Origin: Acinetobacter sp. ANC 4558
GTDB taxonomy: Bacteria; Pseudomonadota; Gammaproteobacteria; Pseudomonadales; Moraxellaceae
Length of the DNA: 50,585 nucleotides
NCBI RefSeq assembly: GCF_002135375.1
Contig: NZ_NEGH01000006.1
Coordinates: 1 to 50,585 of the forward strand
Direction: 5' to 3'
Positions 28,208-37,491 of the stretch are shown here, piece by piece. The notes beneath the pieces were generated by a model that searched no databases, was not told the origin of the DNA, and was given only the letters and a program-made list of their open reading frames with translations. The position numbers and the translations under genes were made by a program. Position 1 is the first letter of the stretch. The number at the start of each line of letters is the position of its first letter.

Positions 28208-28969
28208 ATGAAGCATATTGTTATTCCGGCACGGTTTTCAAGTTCAAGATTACCAGGTAAACCATTACTTGAAATTCATGGGCGTGCCATGATTTTGCGT
28301 GTGGTTGATCAAGCAAAAAAAGTAGCAGGTTTTGATGATCTTTGTGTTGCAACAGATGATGAGCGTATTGCGGAAATTTGCCATCAAGCAGATGTAGATG
28401 TTGTTTTAACATCAAAAAATCATCCATCTGGGACCGATCGATTAAGTGAAGTTGCACGTATTAAAGGCTGGGCGAGCAGCGATATTATTGTCAATGTTCA
28501 GGGGGATGAGCCTTTGTTGCCTGCCTTGTTGGTTCAACAGGTTTCACAGCTTTTAGAAGATCATCCAGAATGTTCAATGTCAACTTTATGTGAACCGATT
28601 CATGAACTTGCAGAATTTCAGCGAGACAGTATTGTAAAAGTGGTCATGTCGAAAAACAATCAAGCTTTATATTTTAGCCGAGCGACTATTCCTTATGATC
28701 GAGATGCTGCGAAACTTGCAGAACCTAGATTACATACCCAAGCATATCGCCATTTAGGGTTATATGCTTATCGCGTTAAGTTGTTGCAAGAGTATGTGAC
28801 ATGGGACGTGGGTGTACTTGAACAATTAGAAAGCCTTGAGCAGTTACGCATATTAGAAAATGGGCATCAAATTGCAATTGCCGTTGCTCAAGCGAACTTA
28901 CCGCCAGGCGTAGATACACAAGAAGATTTGGATCGTTTAAATACGATGGATATTTCTTCATTTGAATAA
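28208..28969 (+). CDS. kdsB: 3-deoxy-manno-octulosonate cytidylyltransferase KdsB
   Basis: KdsB activates Kdo as CMP-Kdo for the LPS inner core. The 253-residue cytoplasmic enzyme starts [20 protein letters not shown], the nucleotide-binding signature. It continues with [18 protein letters not shown] and [13 protein letters not shown], each a family block; [12 protein letters not shown] is near residue 160. The length equals that of the family. It lies in the msbA-lpxK-kdsB-holB run with short gaps, so it shares their transcript. Confidence 0.96.
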   Translation: MKHIVIPARFSSSRLPGKPLLEIHGRAMILRVVDQAKKVAGFDDLCVATDDERIAEICHQADVDVVLTSKNHPSGTDRLSEVARIKGWASSDIIVNVQGDEPLLPALLVQQVSQLLEDHPECSMSTLCEPIHELAEFQRDSIVKVVMSKNNQALYFSRATIPYDRDAAKLAEPRLHTQAYRHLGLYAYRVKLLQEYVTWDVGVLEQLESLEQLRILENGHQIAIAVAQANLPPGVDTQEDLDRLNTMDISSFE

Positions 28970-28981
28970 TTTGAGATCATC

Positions 28982-29965
28982 ATGCAAGAAGTAGTTGCTC
29001 AAGTTTACCCATGGCAACAACAAATCTGGAATACGTTAACGACACGATTTCCTGAAATTGGACATGGGTTGCTTTTTTATGGAAAAAAGGGCTGTGGTAA
29101 AGAAGCGTTTGCGCTGCAATTTCTGACATGGGTGTTATGTGCCAATCGACATGAAAAAAATCAACCTTGCGGTGCGTGTGGGAGTTGTCAATGGTTGAAA
29201 TCAGATACGCATCCTAATTATGTTTACATTAGTACGGATGATGATAATAAAAAACAAAATGCAAAAATAAAAATTGAAAAAATTCGTGATTTATTGCCTT
29301 TTGTTCAGCAAACAGTAGATGGATGGCGAGTGATTGTGATCAATCCTGCTGAGGCCTTAAATATTGCATCGTCTAATGCCTTATTAAAAACCTTGGAAGA
29401 ACCTGGTGAACGGGTCATAATTATTTTGTTAGCTGAGCATTATTTAAAATTACCTGCCACGATTCGTAGTCGTTTACAGCATTTTGCTTTAGATCGAATA
29501 GACCAAACACAGTTTGATCTATTTTTACAACAACATTTACCTGATGTTGAAGAGGTTAAAAAGCAATTGTTGTTAAATTTGTCGAATCAAATGCCATTGC
29601 AAGCAATTTTACTGGCAAATGAAAAATGGCTTGAAAAGCGGCAAGATTTTTTGCAAGATTGGTTTAAGTTGGTGACACAAAAAAATATGCCACTGGCAAT
29701 TGCGACGAAATGGAATAAAGAGTTAAATTTCGCTGATTTTATGCAAATGTTTGAGTACTTATTGTCTGATGTCGTATGTCTTAAAATGCTTCAAAATATA
29801 AAAAATGTAGATTTAGATTTTAAAAATTTAGCAGAATATTATTCCCTCGATACACTATTCACGATATATTCTGACTTACAACAATCAAAAATAATGATCG
29901 AACAGAACGTACAAAGTAATCTCGTATTAGATCAATTATGTATTAAATTAATGAATATAAATTAA
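28982..29965 (+). CDS. holB: DNA polymerase III subunit delta' HolB
   Basis: Delta' is the stator of the clamp-loader complex. The 327-residue product has a degenerate P-loop YGKKGCGKE (residues 33-41) and the four-cysteine zinc module (Cys53, Cys63, Cys66, Cys69 in CGACGSCQW). SSNALLKTLEEPGE matches the AAA+ core. The SRC motif of gamma/tau-type loaders appears as IRSRLQHF, with Leu at the cysteine position. The C-terminal collar domain is poorly conserved, as usual. The following gene is pilZ, an adjacency seen across Pseudomonas and its relatives. Confidence 0.92.
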   Translation: MQEVVAQVYPWQQQIWNTLTTRFPEIGHGLLFYGKKGCGKEAFALQFLTWVLCANRHEKNQPCGACGSCQWLKSDTHPNYVYISTDDDNKKQNAKIKIEKIRDLLPFVQQTVDGWRVIVINPAEALNIASSNALLKTLEEPGERVIIILLAEHYLKLPATIRSRLQHFALDRIDQTQFDLFLQQHLPDVEEVKKQLLLNLSNQMPLQAILLANEKWLEKRQDFLQDWFKLVTQKNMPLAIATKWNKELNFADFMQMFEYLLSDVVCLKMLQNIKNVDLDFKNLAEYYSLDTLFTIYSDLQQSKIMIEQNVQSNLVLDQLCIKLMNIN

Positions 29966-29982
29966 GTTTTTTGGGGTAAATT

Positions 29983-30312
29983 ATGCATGATGTGATTCAA
30001 ATTAATATAACTGACAAAGAAACGCTTTATCATAGTTACATGCCTTATGTGATTGGTGGTGGATTATTCATTCCTTCAAAGAAGATTGTAACGATGGGGG
30101 AGGAAGTATCAGTCTCCGCAACTTTACCAGATTATGATCAAGAAATTTTACTGAAAGGTAAAGTGATTTGGATTTCGCAAAAACAAAATGGTGTTAAACC
30201 ACAAGGTTTTGGTATTCAGTTATCAGGTGAAGAAGGTATTTTTTACAAAGTTGAAGCAGAAAAATTGCTTGCAGGTATTAAAGCGAGCGCTCGGAGTAGT
30301 TACACTATGTAG
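29983..30312 (+). CDS. pilZ: Type IV pilus PilZ protein
   Basis: This 109-residue single-domain PilZ protein has the order of the founding PilZ of Pseudomonas: YMPYVIGGGLFIPSKK at the start, then SVSATLPD and LKGKVIWISQK, then KPQGFGIQLSG. The c-di-GMP-binding RxxxR and (D/N)xSxxG motifs are missing, as in PilZ proper, which works through protein contacts (PilB and FimX in Xanthomonas) in pilus assembly. The ATG follows a GGGG-rich site about seven bases upstream. It lies 17 bases after holB and 26 before tatD. Confidence 0.88.
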   Translation: MHDVIQINITDKETLYHSYMPYVIGGGLFIPSKKIVTMGEEVSVSATLPDYDQEILLKGKVIWISQKQNGVKPQGFGIQLSGEEGIFYKVEAEKLLAGIKASARSSYTM

Positions 30313-30338
30313 TGTAATGAGTGAAGTAGGATTATATT

Positions 30339-31112
30339 GTGTTTGTAGATACCCATTGTCATTTAACCATGTTAGATCTAACGCCCTATGACGGAAATTT
30401 AGATCTGGCTTTAGAGCAAGCGCGTATAGCTGGTGTATCTAAGTTTATGGGGATTTCAGTCAATTTAGATGATCACATTGCGTTGTCTGAAATTGCTGCT
30501 CGACATCAAGATGTTGGATATACTGTTGGTGTGCATCCATGCGAAGATCCTGATGTTATGGCAAAGGCGACAACTGACTATTTAGTTAAATTGGCTCAAG
30601 CTGATAAGGTGTGGGCTTTGGGTGAAACCGGTTTGGATTATTTTCATAGTACTGATTTTGTTCAAGAACAAAAAGCGTGTTTTGCACGTCATATTCACGC
30701 ATCTCAGCAGGTAAAAAAACCAGTTGTGGTCCATACGCGTTCAGCTAAACACGATACCGTTGATATTATTCGTGCAGAAAAATCGACGCATGGCATTTTA
30801 CATTGCTTTACTGAAGATTGGGAAACAGCAAAAGCAGTACTGGATTGTGGCTACTATGTTTCATTTTCTGGCATTATTTCATTTAAAAATGCACAAGATT
30901 TAAGAGATGTTGCTAAGCAAGTACCACTAGATCGTGTATTAATTGAAACAGATAGTCCATATTTGGCACCAGTACCTTATCGAGGTAAAACCAATGAACC
31001 CAAATATGTTCCATATGTGGCAAAAGCGTTAAGTGACGTATATGATAAGTCTCTAGAGGAAATGGCTTTCATTACGATGCGTAATTTTGAAAACCTCTTG
31101 CAACAAAAGTAA
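30339..31112 (+). CDS. TatD family metal-dependent hydrolase
   Basis: This 257-residue TIM-barrel enzyme is of the TatD/YcfH type. The metal ligands are visible: VDTHCHL (His6, His8), ALGETGLDYF, VVHTRSA, GILHCFT and LIETDSPYLAP with the catalytic aspartate. Family members are DNases or deaminase-like hydrolases; YcfH is a related E. coli protein, and its position after holB is the same there. The start must be GTG at 30339, because the motif FVDTHCHL begins at once and no ATG fits. AGGA precedes it. Confidence 0.88.
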   Translation: MFVDTHCHLTMLDLTPYDGNLDLALEQARIAGVSKFMGISVNLDDHIALSEIAARHQDVGYTVGVHPCEDPDVMAKATTDYLVKLAQADKVWALGETGLDYFHSTDFVQEQKACFARHIHASQQVKKPVVVHTRSAKHDTVDIIRAEKSTHGILHCFTEDWETAKAVLDCGYYVSFSGIISFKNAQDLRDVAKQVPLDRVLIETDSPYLAPVPYRGKTNEPKYVPYVAKALSDVYDKSLEEMAFITMRNFENLLQQK

Positions 31113-31149
31113 AATTAAATATGGATAAGCAAATAAGAGAGTTTGTAGA

Positions 31150-31776
31150 GTGAAGATGGATCGGCAGGCTCAGTTTAGAGCAAGAGAAACATTAATTTTC
31201 CAAGTTGCAGAGCAGCTTTTGCTTGAAAATGGTGAAGCGGGAATGACTTTGGATGCTTTGGCGGCAGAGTTGGATTTAGCTAAGGGTACACTTTATAAGC
31301 ATTTTCAAAGTAAAGATGAACTTTATATATTGTTGATTATTCGTAATGAAAAGATGTTACTTGAAATGATTAAAGATGCAGAAAAAAGTTTTTCAGAACA
31401 TTTAGCCTTTTTTATGTTACATCATCTTCATCATCCAGAGCGAACGGTGTTATTTCATCAAATTGAAGAACGTTTATCTACAACAGGTGTGGGAATTAAT
31501 TTATTATTTAATGAACTTTATCAAGTTCGTAAAGAGCGTTTACGCCTGATTATACGAATGACAGAAATTTATTTGAATTCTATTCAAAGCACAATGAGTG
31601 TCAGAGATTATTTGGCTTCAATCTGGTCAATTACCTATGGTGCAGCAGCAATATTAAATTCAAGTTTTTATCAACGCTACTTAGGGTCTAGAGATACCCT
31701 TAGAGTTGCTTATATTGATCAAGTTTTAGCTTTGCCAAAACAGTTTATAAATAAAAGTTTAGATCAGGCGGTTTAA
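31150..31776 (+). CDS. TetR family transcriptional regulator
   Basis: This 208-residue repressor-like protein has an N-terminal TetR helix-turn-helix (about residues 14-58: IFQVAEQLLLENGEAGMTL, then LAKGTLYKHFQSKDEL). An all-helical ligand domain follows. Nothing in the sequence identifies its ligand or its operator. The start is GTG at 31150 (AGAGAG upstream) or ATG at 31156. It is in a run of plus-strand genes, with gspH starting ten bases after its stop, so it may be cotranscribed with the type II secretion pseudopilins. Whether it regulates them is not known. Confidence 0.88.
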   Translation: MKMDRQAQFRARETLIFQVAEQLLLENGEAGMTLDALAAELDLAKGTLYKHFQSKDELYILLIIRNEKMLLEMIKDAEKSFSEHLAFFMLHHLHHPERTVLFHQIEERLSTTGVGINLLFNELYQVRKERLRLIIRMTEIYLNSIQSTMSVRDYLASIWSITYGAAAILNSSFYQRYLGSRDTLRVAYIDQVLALPKQFINKSLDQAV

Positions 31777-31786
31777 GAGCATTGTC

Positions 31787-32335
31787 ATGAAGCAATCATC
31801 TCAAGACGGTTTTACCTTAGTAGAATTAATGGTGGTGATTGTAATTGTCGCGATTATTGCATCGCTTATTTTGGTTAATTTTTCAGGAATAGACCATCGT
31901 AAGGTGATGCAGGCACGTGAAATTTTAATGATAGATCTACAAAGAATTGCGCGTGAATCACAAGATCAATCTAAAATTTTGGCATTATCATTAAAACCTT
32001 CAATAGAAAGTAATACATATCAATATGAAGTACTTGAATATCAACCGCAGGGAGATGTACAAGCTACAGGTCTCACAAATTTAGATTCTAGGTGGACGAA
32101 GTATTCTGGATTTAATGCACGTGAATTACCTAAAAATGTATTAATTCAAATAAAGTCAACTCAATTTGATTTTACGAATGCTAAGAATACAGAGTTACTG
32201 AATGAGCGTGCACCTAAGCTGATTTGGTTAGGCAATGGTGAAATAAAACCTGCTATTGTTCAATTTTATTATGATCAACAGCCTGTTGGGGCTGAAATCC
32301 AAATTGATTATTTGGGTAAAATTCATGAAAACTAA
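31787..32335 (+). CDS. gspH: Type II secretion minor pseudopilin GspH
   Basis: This 182-residue prepilin-like protein carries the type III signal QDGFTLVELMVVIVIVAII at its start, with cleavage expected after Gly8 and methylation of Phe9. The hydrophobic helix is followed by a GspH/FimT-type globular domain. Minor pseudopilins GspH-I-J-K form the tip of the pseudopilus that pushes folded exoproteins through the GspD pore. The call as H (rather than FimT) rests on the following I, J and K genes. The overlap with gspI (stop at 32335, gspI start at 32325) is out of frame by design. Confidence 0.85.
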   Translation: MKQSSQDGFTLVELMVVIVIVAIIASLILVNFSGIDHRKVMQAREILMIDLQRIARESQDQSKILALSLKPSIESNTYQYEVLEYQPQGDVQATGLTNLDSRWTKYSGFNARELPKNVLIQIKSTQFDFTNAKNTELLNERAPKLIWLGNGEIKPAIVQFYYDQQPVGAEIQIDYLGKIHEN

Positions 32336-32708
32336 AGGATTTACTTTGTTAGAGGTCATGATTGCATTAGCAATTTTTGCAATTGCAGCCTTGGCATTAA
32401 CACAAGTTGCAACGCAATATAATCAATCGACTTATCAATCAGAGTTAAAAACAAAAGCTCAATTTGTTGCACTTAACGAACAGGCACAAATGGAAATTAA
32501 TAAAGCATGGTTGACTGGTAGTGAATCTAAGCGAGTGTCACAGCAAGGCGTTGATTGGCAGATTGATAAAAATAGCCAACCTACGATCAGTCAAAATGTG
32601 CAGCGAATTGATATGCAAATAAGTTTATTTAATACTGAAACAGGTAAAGTTGAAAATGGTGTAACCGATTTAACTTTTTTCAATTATCGTGAGTCGAATG
32701 ATCAATGA
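32325..32708 (+). CDS. gspI: Type II secretion minor pseudopilin GspI
   Basis: The frame is open from 32256, but the prepilin signal MKTKGFTLLEVMIALAIF begins at the ATG at 32325, inside the end of gspH. That is the clear start, giving 127 residues. Cleavage is expected after Gly5. The remainder (LTQVATQYNQSTYQSELKTK, then WLTGS) is consistent with the GspI fold. The stop overlaps the gspJ start by four bases (ATGA), showing translational coupling. GspI pairs with J and K to start pseudopilus assembly. Confidence 0.88.
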   Translation: MKTKGFTLLEVMIALAIFAIAALALTQVATQYNQSTYQSELKTKAQFVALNEQAQMEINKAWLTGSESKRVSQQGVDWQIDKNSQPTISQNVQRIDMQISLFNTETGKVENGVTDLTFFNYRESNDQ

Positions 32709-33325
32709 TAAAAATGAAACAAGGTTTTACATTAATTGAATTATTGATTGCCATTGCGATCTTTGCTGTTTTATCGGCTTTAGGATGGAAAGTTTTTGAC
32801 CATGTAGCACATGTGAAAGAGCGTAATATACAACGTGAACAAGTATTAGGTGAATTGCAAACAGCATATCAAATTTTATTAAAAGATAGTGTGCAGATAG
32901 TACCAATTAAAGCCAATGTAAACCACAATGTTGAAGCTGCGCTTGTTTTGCAAAATGGAAACTTAACATTTAGTAAATCTGGCGTTGTAGATCCGTTGCT
33001 GCAAGGGCGTCCACCCTTTGAACGCATTGAATATCGTTATGATGAGGATAATAAATCGATTACACGTTTAAGATATCAAAACCTCAATAGAAATAATAAT
33101 GAAAAGCCAGAAAAGAGTGTGTTTCTAGACAATGTTGATGAGCTAAATATGACTGTGCTTGATCCTGAAGAACTCATGATTTGGCCGAAAAATGATGGTT
33201 TAGAAAACAGAAATAATGCAGGTCAACAAGTATTACCTAAGGGGCTTAAATTCGTGTTTAGTCGCAATGGAACACAATACGAATGGCTCTTTAGTTTGCT
33301 CAATACAGAACATTTGCTCAAATAG
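32705..33325 (+). CDS. gspJ: Type II secretion minor pseudopilin GspJ
   Basis: This 206-residue prepilin-like protein has the signal MIKMKQGFTLIELLIAIAIF, with cleavage expected after Gly7. PPFERIEYRYDEDNKSITR and PKGLKFVF match the GspJ globular domain. The start overlaps the end of gspI; a second ATG three codons on is possible. After gspJ there is an 84-base gap before gspK, with a short hairpin (GGTCAT-CAGA-ATGACC at 33347-33362 then CTTTT), which may lower gspK expression relative to the others. Confidence 0.88.
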   Translation: MIKMKQGFTLIELLIAIAIFAVLSALGWKVFDHVAHVKERNIQREQVLGELQTAYQILLKDSVQIVPIKANVNHNVEAALVLQNGNLTFSKSGVVDPLLQGRPPFERIEYRYDEDNKSITRLRYQNLNRNNNEKPEKSVFLDNVDELNMTVLDPEELMIWPKNDGLENRNNAGQQVLPKGLKFVFSRNGTQYEWLFSLLNTEHLLK

Positions 33326-33346
33326 AAATGAGCGGGTGAATGGAAT

Positions 33347-33368
33347 GGTCATCAGAATGACCCTTTTA
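33347..33368 (+). terminator. Weak hairpin between gspJ and gspK
   Basis: GGTCAT and ATGACC form a six-base stem with a CAGA loop, followed by CTTTTATT. It is short and its T tract interrupted, so it would act as a partial terminator or attenuator at most. Confidence 0.35.
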
Positions 33369-33409
33369 TTGGTGAAAATAATGATGCAAATACCAAATCG
33401 AGTTAATTC

Positions 33410-34387
33410 ATGAAAAAGCAACGAGGAATTGCCTTAATTACTATTTTGGTTATGGTTGCATTGGCAACAATTTTAGCTGCAACGATTATGAAGCATCAGA
33501 CCAATACTAGAGAAAATACAGATTACTTAAAACGTCAGAATCAAGCTTTATTGTATGCGAAAAGTGCAGAGTATTTTTTTCGTGAATTGTTATTAGATGA
33601 TGCTAAAAATGCTGGAGAAGTTGATCATTTAAATGAATCTTGGGCAAAGCCCATGCCTGTATTTCCTGTTGAGGGTGGTTTTATCACAGGGGTTATCCAA
33701 GATGAATCTGGAAAATTTAATTTAAACAATTTATTAAAAAAAGATGGTTCTGTAAATGAGCCAGCCAAAGCATGGTTTGAAAGATTATTGGCACGTGTAG
33801 GTCTACCTGAACAATTAAGTGAAGCAGTCATTGACTGGCAAGATGAAGATGATGAGCCCATTGGTTCTATGGGAGCTGAATCAGCTTATTATTCAGGATT
33901 ACCAGGTGGTATTCTTCCGGCAAATCAGAAGTTTTACGATATTGAAGAGTTAAAACAGGTTAGAGGTTTTGAAGGTGATCGTTATAAATTGATCGCGCCC
34001 TACATTACTGCACAGCCGAATGTTGATACACAAGTGAATATTAATACAGCTTCAGGATTTTTACTGGCGAGTCTTAATAGCCAATTAGATCCTGTCGCAA
34101 TTCAAAATGAATTAGATAAAAGAAAGCAAAACTTACAATATTTTGAGACGGTTGATCAGCTTTGGTCTTTAGATGTTATGAGAGCAATTGATGATGACAC
34201 TAAAAAAAGTGTGGCATCTTTATTGGGTGTCAAATCAACTTATTTTAAAGCGCAAATAGAAATTGTACTTAATAAGAGAAAAAGACAATTAACCAGCTAT
34301 TTTATTCGAAATAATCAAGATATAAACATTAATTATAGAAGCCTTGCACCTTTTGAAACCCGTGTGCCTTCTAAATTATTAGAATAA
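33410..34387 (+). CDS. gspK: Type II secretion pseudopilin GspK
   Basis: GspK caps the pseudopilus. The 325-residue product is long for a pseudopilin, as GspK always is. It starts MKKQRGIALITILVMVALAT with a hydrophobic helix and the expected lack of Glu at mature position 5 (here Thr). VIQDESGKFNLNNLL and VIDWQDEDDEP carry acidic calcium-binding positions typical of GspK, and VNINTASGFLLASL is the conserved helix-hairpin block. It ends the gspHIJK run. No gspC-G, L or M is present in the window, consistent with the dispersed type II loci of Acinetobacter. Confidence 0.9.
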   Translation: MKKQRGIALITILVMVALATILAATIMKHQTNTRENTDYLKRQNQALLYAKSAEYFFRELLLDDAKNAGEVDHLNESWAKPMPVFPVEGGFITGVIQDESGKFNLNNLLKKDGSVNEPAKAWFERLLARVGLPEQLSEAVIDWQDEDDEPIGSMGAESAYYSGLPGGILPANQKFYDIEELKQVRGFEGDRYKLIAPYITAQPNVDTQVNINTASGFLLASLNSQLDPVAIQNELDKRKQNLQYFETVDQLWSLDVMRAIDDDTKKSVASLLGVKSTYFKAQIEIVLNKRKRQLTSYFIRNNQDININYRSLAPFETRVPSKLLE

Positions 34388-34500
34388 AAAGTGTAATGTG
34401 TTTATCCAATGACATTAAACAGTAAAATTAATGTGCGTATAATAAGTTTTGCTTTATAATCGGGTATGATGATTGAGTTTGTGGATTCCATGACTGCCAT

Positions 34501-35097
34501 ATGATTATTCGTAAGTTATTTAAGTTTGAAAATGCACATATTGTGCGCAATTGTACATCTGATCGATGTAAGCGTTCAATTCATGGTCATAGTTATAAAG
34601 TTGAGTTGCTTTTGAAAGCATCTAAGTTGGATCATGGTCAAATGGTCTATGACTTTGGCTTACTTAAAGGTGTAATTAAAGACTTATATGATTCTTTTGA
34701 TCATGCAATTTGTTTTTGGCAAAATGATGATCAAGAATATATAAAGGCGTGTCAGCAGTTTAGTGCACGTTGGATTTCATTGCCTGTGTCACCATCGGCA
34801 GAACAGTTTTCTCGTATTTTCTTTTATCTTGCTCAGCAAGTATTAGCCTCTACAGAAACACAAAATGGCGAAGGGGATGTTGAGGTTTATTCTGTGATTG
34901 TGCATGAAACAGATACAGGCTATGCACAAAGTTTTTTAGAAGATATTCAGAATGAACAAATGGGTATTTTAGATTTAAAGCAAATTATATTTTCTGAACA
35001 AGTTCAAAGTGAGTGGGAAAACCCACAAATGTTTGAAAGCTTAAAAAATGGGGTGAAATTTCAAAACCCTATTGTTGATTTGCAAGTAAAAGTTTAA
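34501..35097 (+). CDS. queD: 6-carboxytetrahydropterin synthase family (QueD-like)
   Basis: This 198-residue protein of the 6-pyruvoyl-tetrahydropterin synthase/QueD family keeps the zinc histidines: His13 in FENAHIV, and His28 and His30 in SIHGHSY. Two cysteines precede them (Cys18 and Cys23), and the acidic [11 protein letters not shown] is near the C-terminal third. QueD makes 6-carboxy-tetrahydropterin for queuosine. The C-terminal extension (about 40 residues beyond E. coli QueD) and the four-residue spacing between Cys23 and HGH differ from QueD proper. The related PTPS activity therefore cannot be excluded. No queC or queE is nearby. It stands as its own unit before ung. Confidence 0.72.
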   Translation: MIIRKLFKFENAHIVRNCTSDRCKRSIHGHSYKVELLLKASKLDHGQMVYDFGLLKGVIKDLYDSFDHAICFWQNDDQEYIKACQQFSARWISLPVSPSAEQFSRIFFYLAQQVLASTETQNGEGDVEVYSVIVHETDTGYAQSFLEDIQNEQMGILDLKQIIFSEQVQSEWENPQMFESLKNGVKFQNPIVDLQVKV

Positions 35098-35125
35098 TTT
35101 TAAAGAAGGAATTAGGAACACAGGT

Positions 35126-35839
35126 ATGTCTTTGACTGATCAGCAACTTGCTAAACTAGAAAAAGTCCAATTGGATGCAAGTTGGAAATATGGCTTAAGT
35201 GATTTTTTACTAAGTCAACAAATGGATGAGTTAAAAGCATTTTTGGTTCAAGAAAAGCAAGCCGATAAAGTTGTTTATCCGCCAAACTCTCTTATTTTTA
35301 ACGCATTTAATATTACACCACTTTCTCAAGTGAAAGTGGTTATTATTGGTCAAGATCCTTATCATGGACCAAATCAAGCACATGGATTAAGCTTCTCAGT
35401 TCAACGTGGTGTTGCTGTACCACCGTCATTACGTAATATCTTTCATGAATTACAGAGCGACCTAGGCATTTCGGTGTCAAAGCATGGAGATTTAACCACT
35501 TGGGCAGAACAAGGCGTTTTGCTACTTAACAGTGTATTGACGGTGGAAGCTGGTCAACCAACTTCACATCAAAAACGTGGTTGGGAAGACTTTACAAATT
35601 GTGTGATTGATGTTCTAAATGAACAACGAGAAAATATTGTGTTTATTTTATGGGGTGCATATGCACAGCGTAAAGGACAACGCATCGATTTAAACAAACA
35701 CTTAGTATTAAAAGCTGCTCACCCATCACCATTAGCGGCAAATCGCGGTGGTTTTTTTGGATGTAAAGTTTTTTCAAAAACCAATAACTATCTTAAACAA
35801 CATGGCATTGAGCCTATAAACTGGCAGCTGGACGCATGA
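35126..35839 (+). CDS. ung: Uracil-DNA glycosylase
   Basis: Ung removes uracil from DNA in base-excision repair. The 237-residue product has the water-activating motif GQDPYHG (residues 75-81, catalytic Asp77), [12 protein letters not shown] and [10 protein letters not shown]. The minor-groove loop is [16 protein letters not shown], which contains the HPSPL motif. The ATG at 35126 lies 28 bases after the previous gene, with an AAGGA-type site upstream. Its stop overlaps the start of the hydrolase gene by four bases (ATGA). Confidence 0.97.
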   Translation: MSLTDQQLAKLEKVQLDASWKYGLSDFLLSQQMDELKAFLVQEKQADKVVYPPNSLIFNAFNITPLSQVKVVIIGQDPYHGPNQAHGLSFSVQRGVAVPPSLRNIFHELQSDLGISVSKHGDLTTWAEQGVLLLNSVLTVEAGQPTSHQKRGWEDFTNCVIDVLNEQRENIVFILWGAYAQRKGQRIDLNKHLVLKAAHPSPLAANRGGFFGCKVFSKTNNYLKQHGIEPINWQLDA

Positions 35840-36960
35840 CATACACTCCCATTTCTAAAATTTATCATCCAGATTTAGTTATAGAAGAAGCTAAAAATGG
35901 GTGGCGTATTGTTCGTTTAAATCGTCCGAAATCTTTACATGCGCTAGATGAGTCTATTGTGACTGCGCTGTTAGAAGTATTTCAAGATTTTTACACAGAT
36001 GATACAGTTAAAGCAATTTGGTTAGATTCAACAACGCCTAAAGCATTTTGTGCTGGAGGGGATGTACGTAAACTACGTCAGTTGGTGATCAATGATGAAG
36101 TTGCGGCAGCGAATCAATTTTTTGATCAAGAATATGCACTTGACCTATTGTTACATAATTATGCTAAGCCTATTGTAGTATGGGGAGAAGGTTATGTCAT
36201 GGGGGGGGGATTAGGTCTATTTATGGCTGCGCCATTTAGATTAGTGACACCTTACTCACGGTTAGCTATGCCTGAAATCAATATCGGTTTATATCCAGAT
36301 GTCGGTGCGACCAGATTCCTTGCAGATCGTGGTGCAATTGGACTGTTTACTGGTTTGACTGGGTCAATCATGACCGCAGCAGGTGCATATGGAATTGGTT
36401 GGGCAACTCATATTTGTGATTCATCCAGAGAAGTCGTGCTTGAAAAGGTGATCAATATTGATTGGAATCATTATCCAGCAGGCGATTTTAGAGCTATTGA
36501 TGATACTTTAAATAGTTTGCATCGACCTGTAGGACCTGGTCCTTTACAAAACTCACTAGATACAATTCAAAGTGTTTGTCGTGGTGTACGATTTGAAAAT
36601 GACTATGAGTCTATTATTGGTTTAAGTGATGCTCGAAGTGATTGGTTACGCCAAGCAAGTGAGAACTTACAAAAGGGTTCACCAACAACTGCGGCATTAA
36701 CATGGCTGCTCTGGCAATGGGGTAAGCAAGTCCACTCATGGAATGAAGTTTTTGAGTTAGAATTACAAATATCAGACTGGAAAATCCAACATTCAGATTT
36801 CGTTGAAGGTGTACGTGCACGTTTGGTTGATAAAGATCTTTCTCCTGAATGGCATACAGGTAAAGAAGTATCTCTTAAAGGAATTTTAGGTGGTAATCCT
36901 CCTATTACGACCATTGAGAGTTGGAACAACTTGCTCAAGCATCATGGTGTAATCAGTTAA
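35836..36960 (+). CDS. Enoyl-CoA hydratase/isomerase family, 3-hydroxyisobutyryl-CoA hydrolase-like
   Basis: This 374-residue crotonase-fold protein is longer than simple hydratases and fits the 3-hydroxyisobutyryl-CoA hydrolase group of valine degradation. The oxyanion-hole segment [12 protein letters not shown] lies near residues 69-80 and [12 protein letters not shown] near 117-128. [17 protein letters not shown] provides the catalytic glutamate. The C-terminal [20 protein letters not shown] is the hydrolase-type end. No other valine-catabolism gene is adjacent, so the substrate is inference. The codons for GGG in the oxyanion segment form a run of nine G (36201-36209). The start overlaps ung by four bases. 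Confidence 0.82.
   Translation: MTYTPISKIYHPDLVIEEAKNGWRIVRLNRPKSLHALDESIVTALLEVFQDFYTDDTVKAIWLDSTTPKAFCAGGDVRKLRQLVINDEVAAANQFFDQEYALDLLLHNYAKPIVVWGEGYVMGGGLGLFMAAPFRLVTPYSRLAMPEINIGLYPDVGATRFLADRGAIGLFTGLTGSIMTAAGAYGIGWATHICDSSREVVLEKVINIDWNHYPAGDFRAIDDTLNSLHRPVGPGPLQNSLDTIQSVCRGVRFENDYESIIGLSDARSDWLRQASENLQKGSPTTAALTWLLWQWGKQVHSWNEVFELELQISDWKIQHSDFVEGVRARLVDKDLSPEWHTGKEVSLKGILGGNPPITTIESWNNLLKHHGVIS
36201..36209 (+). repeat. Nine-base poly-G tract inside a coding region
   Basis: Nine consecutive G encode the three glycines of VMGGGL. It is out of line with the AT-rich surroundings. A slip of one base here would shift the frame of the hydrolase-like gene. Confidence 0.9.
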
Positions 36961-36963
36961 ATA

Positions 36964-37491
36964 ATGGTTGAATTGTATTCAGATGCATATTGGATGCAGT
37001 TTGCGTTGGAGCAAGCTGCATTTGCGGCACAGCAAGAAGAAATTCCAGTAGGTGCGATTATTGTGAGTCAGAATGAAATTATTGGGGCTGGATTTAATGC
37101 ACCAATCTGTTCTCATGATCCAACTGCTCATGCTGAGATACAAGCAATACGGACTGCATGTCAAAACATTCAGAACTATAGACTTCCAGAAGATGCAACC
37201 TTATATGTGACTTTAGAGCCATGTACGATGTGTGTAGGGGCATTAATTCACGCGCGGATTAAACGCGTGGTATTTGGTGCATTTGAGTCAAAAGCGGGTT
37301 CATTGGTGAGCGCAAGACAATTATTGAGTTCAGGTTATTACAATCATATATTTGAATTTTCAGAAGGTTGTTTACAAGAGCAATGTTCATTACAGTTATC
37401 TGATTTTTTTAAAATGCGACGATCGCAAAAAAAACAGCTAAAGTTGTTGAAGAAAAATTTAACTCAATCTGCAATGGTGGAAAAGAGATGA
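36964..37491 (+). CDS. tadA: tRNA adenosine(34) deaminase TadA
   Basis: TadA converts A34 to inosine in tRNA-Arg(ACG). The 175-residue product has the zinc site in HAEIQ (His56, catalytic Glu58) and LEPCTMCVGA (Cys87 and Cys90). IPVGAIIV and the C-terminal QCSLQLSDFFKMRRSQKK are family blocks; the tail is slightly longer than E. coli TadA (167). It follows the hydrolase gene by three bases. Its stop overlaps the start of the SRPBCC gene by four bases (ATGA), so the three are likely cotranscribed. Confidence 0.95.
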   Translation: MVELYSDAYWMQFALEQAAFAAQQEEIPVGAIIVSQNEIIGAGFNAPICSHDPTAHAEIQAIRTACQNIQNYRLPEDATLYVTLEPCTMCVGALIHARIKRVVFGAFESKAGSLVSARQLLSSGYYNHIFEFSEGCLQEQCSLQLSDFFKMRRSQKKQLKLLKKNLTQSAMVEKR

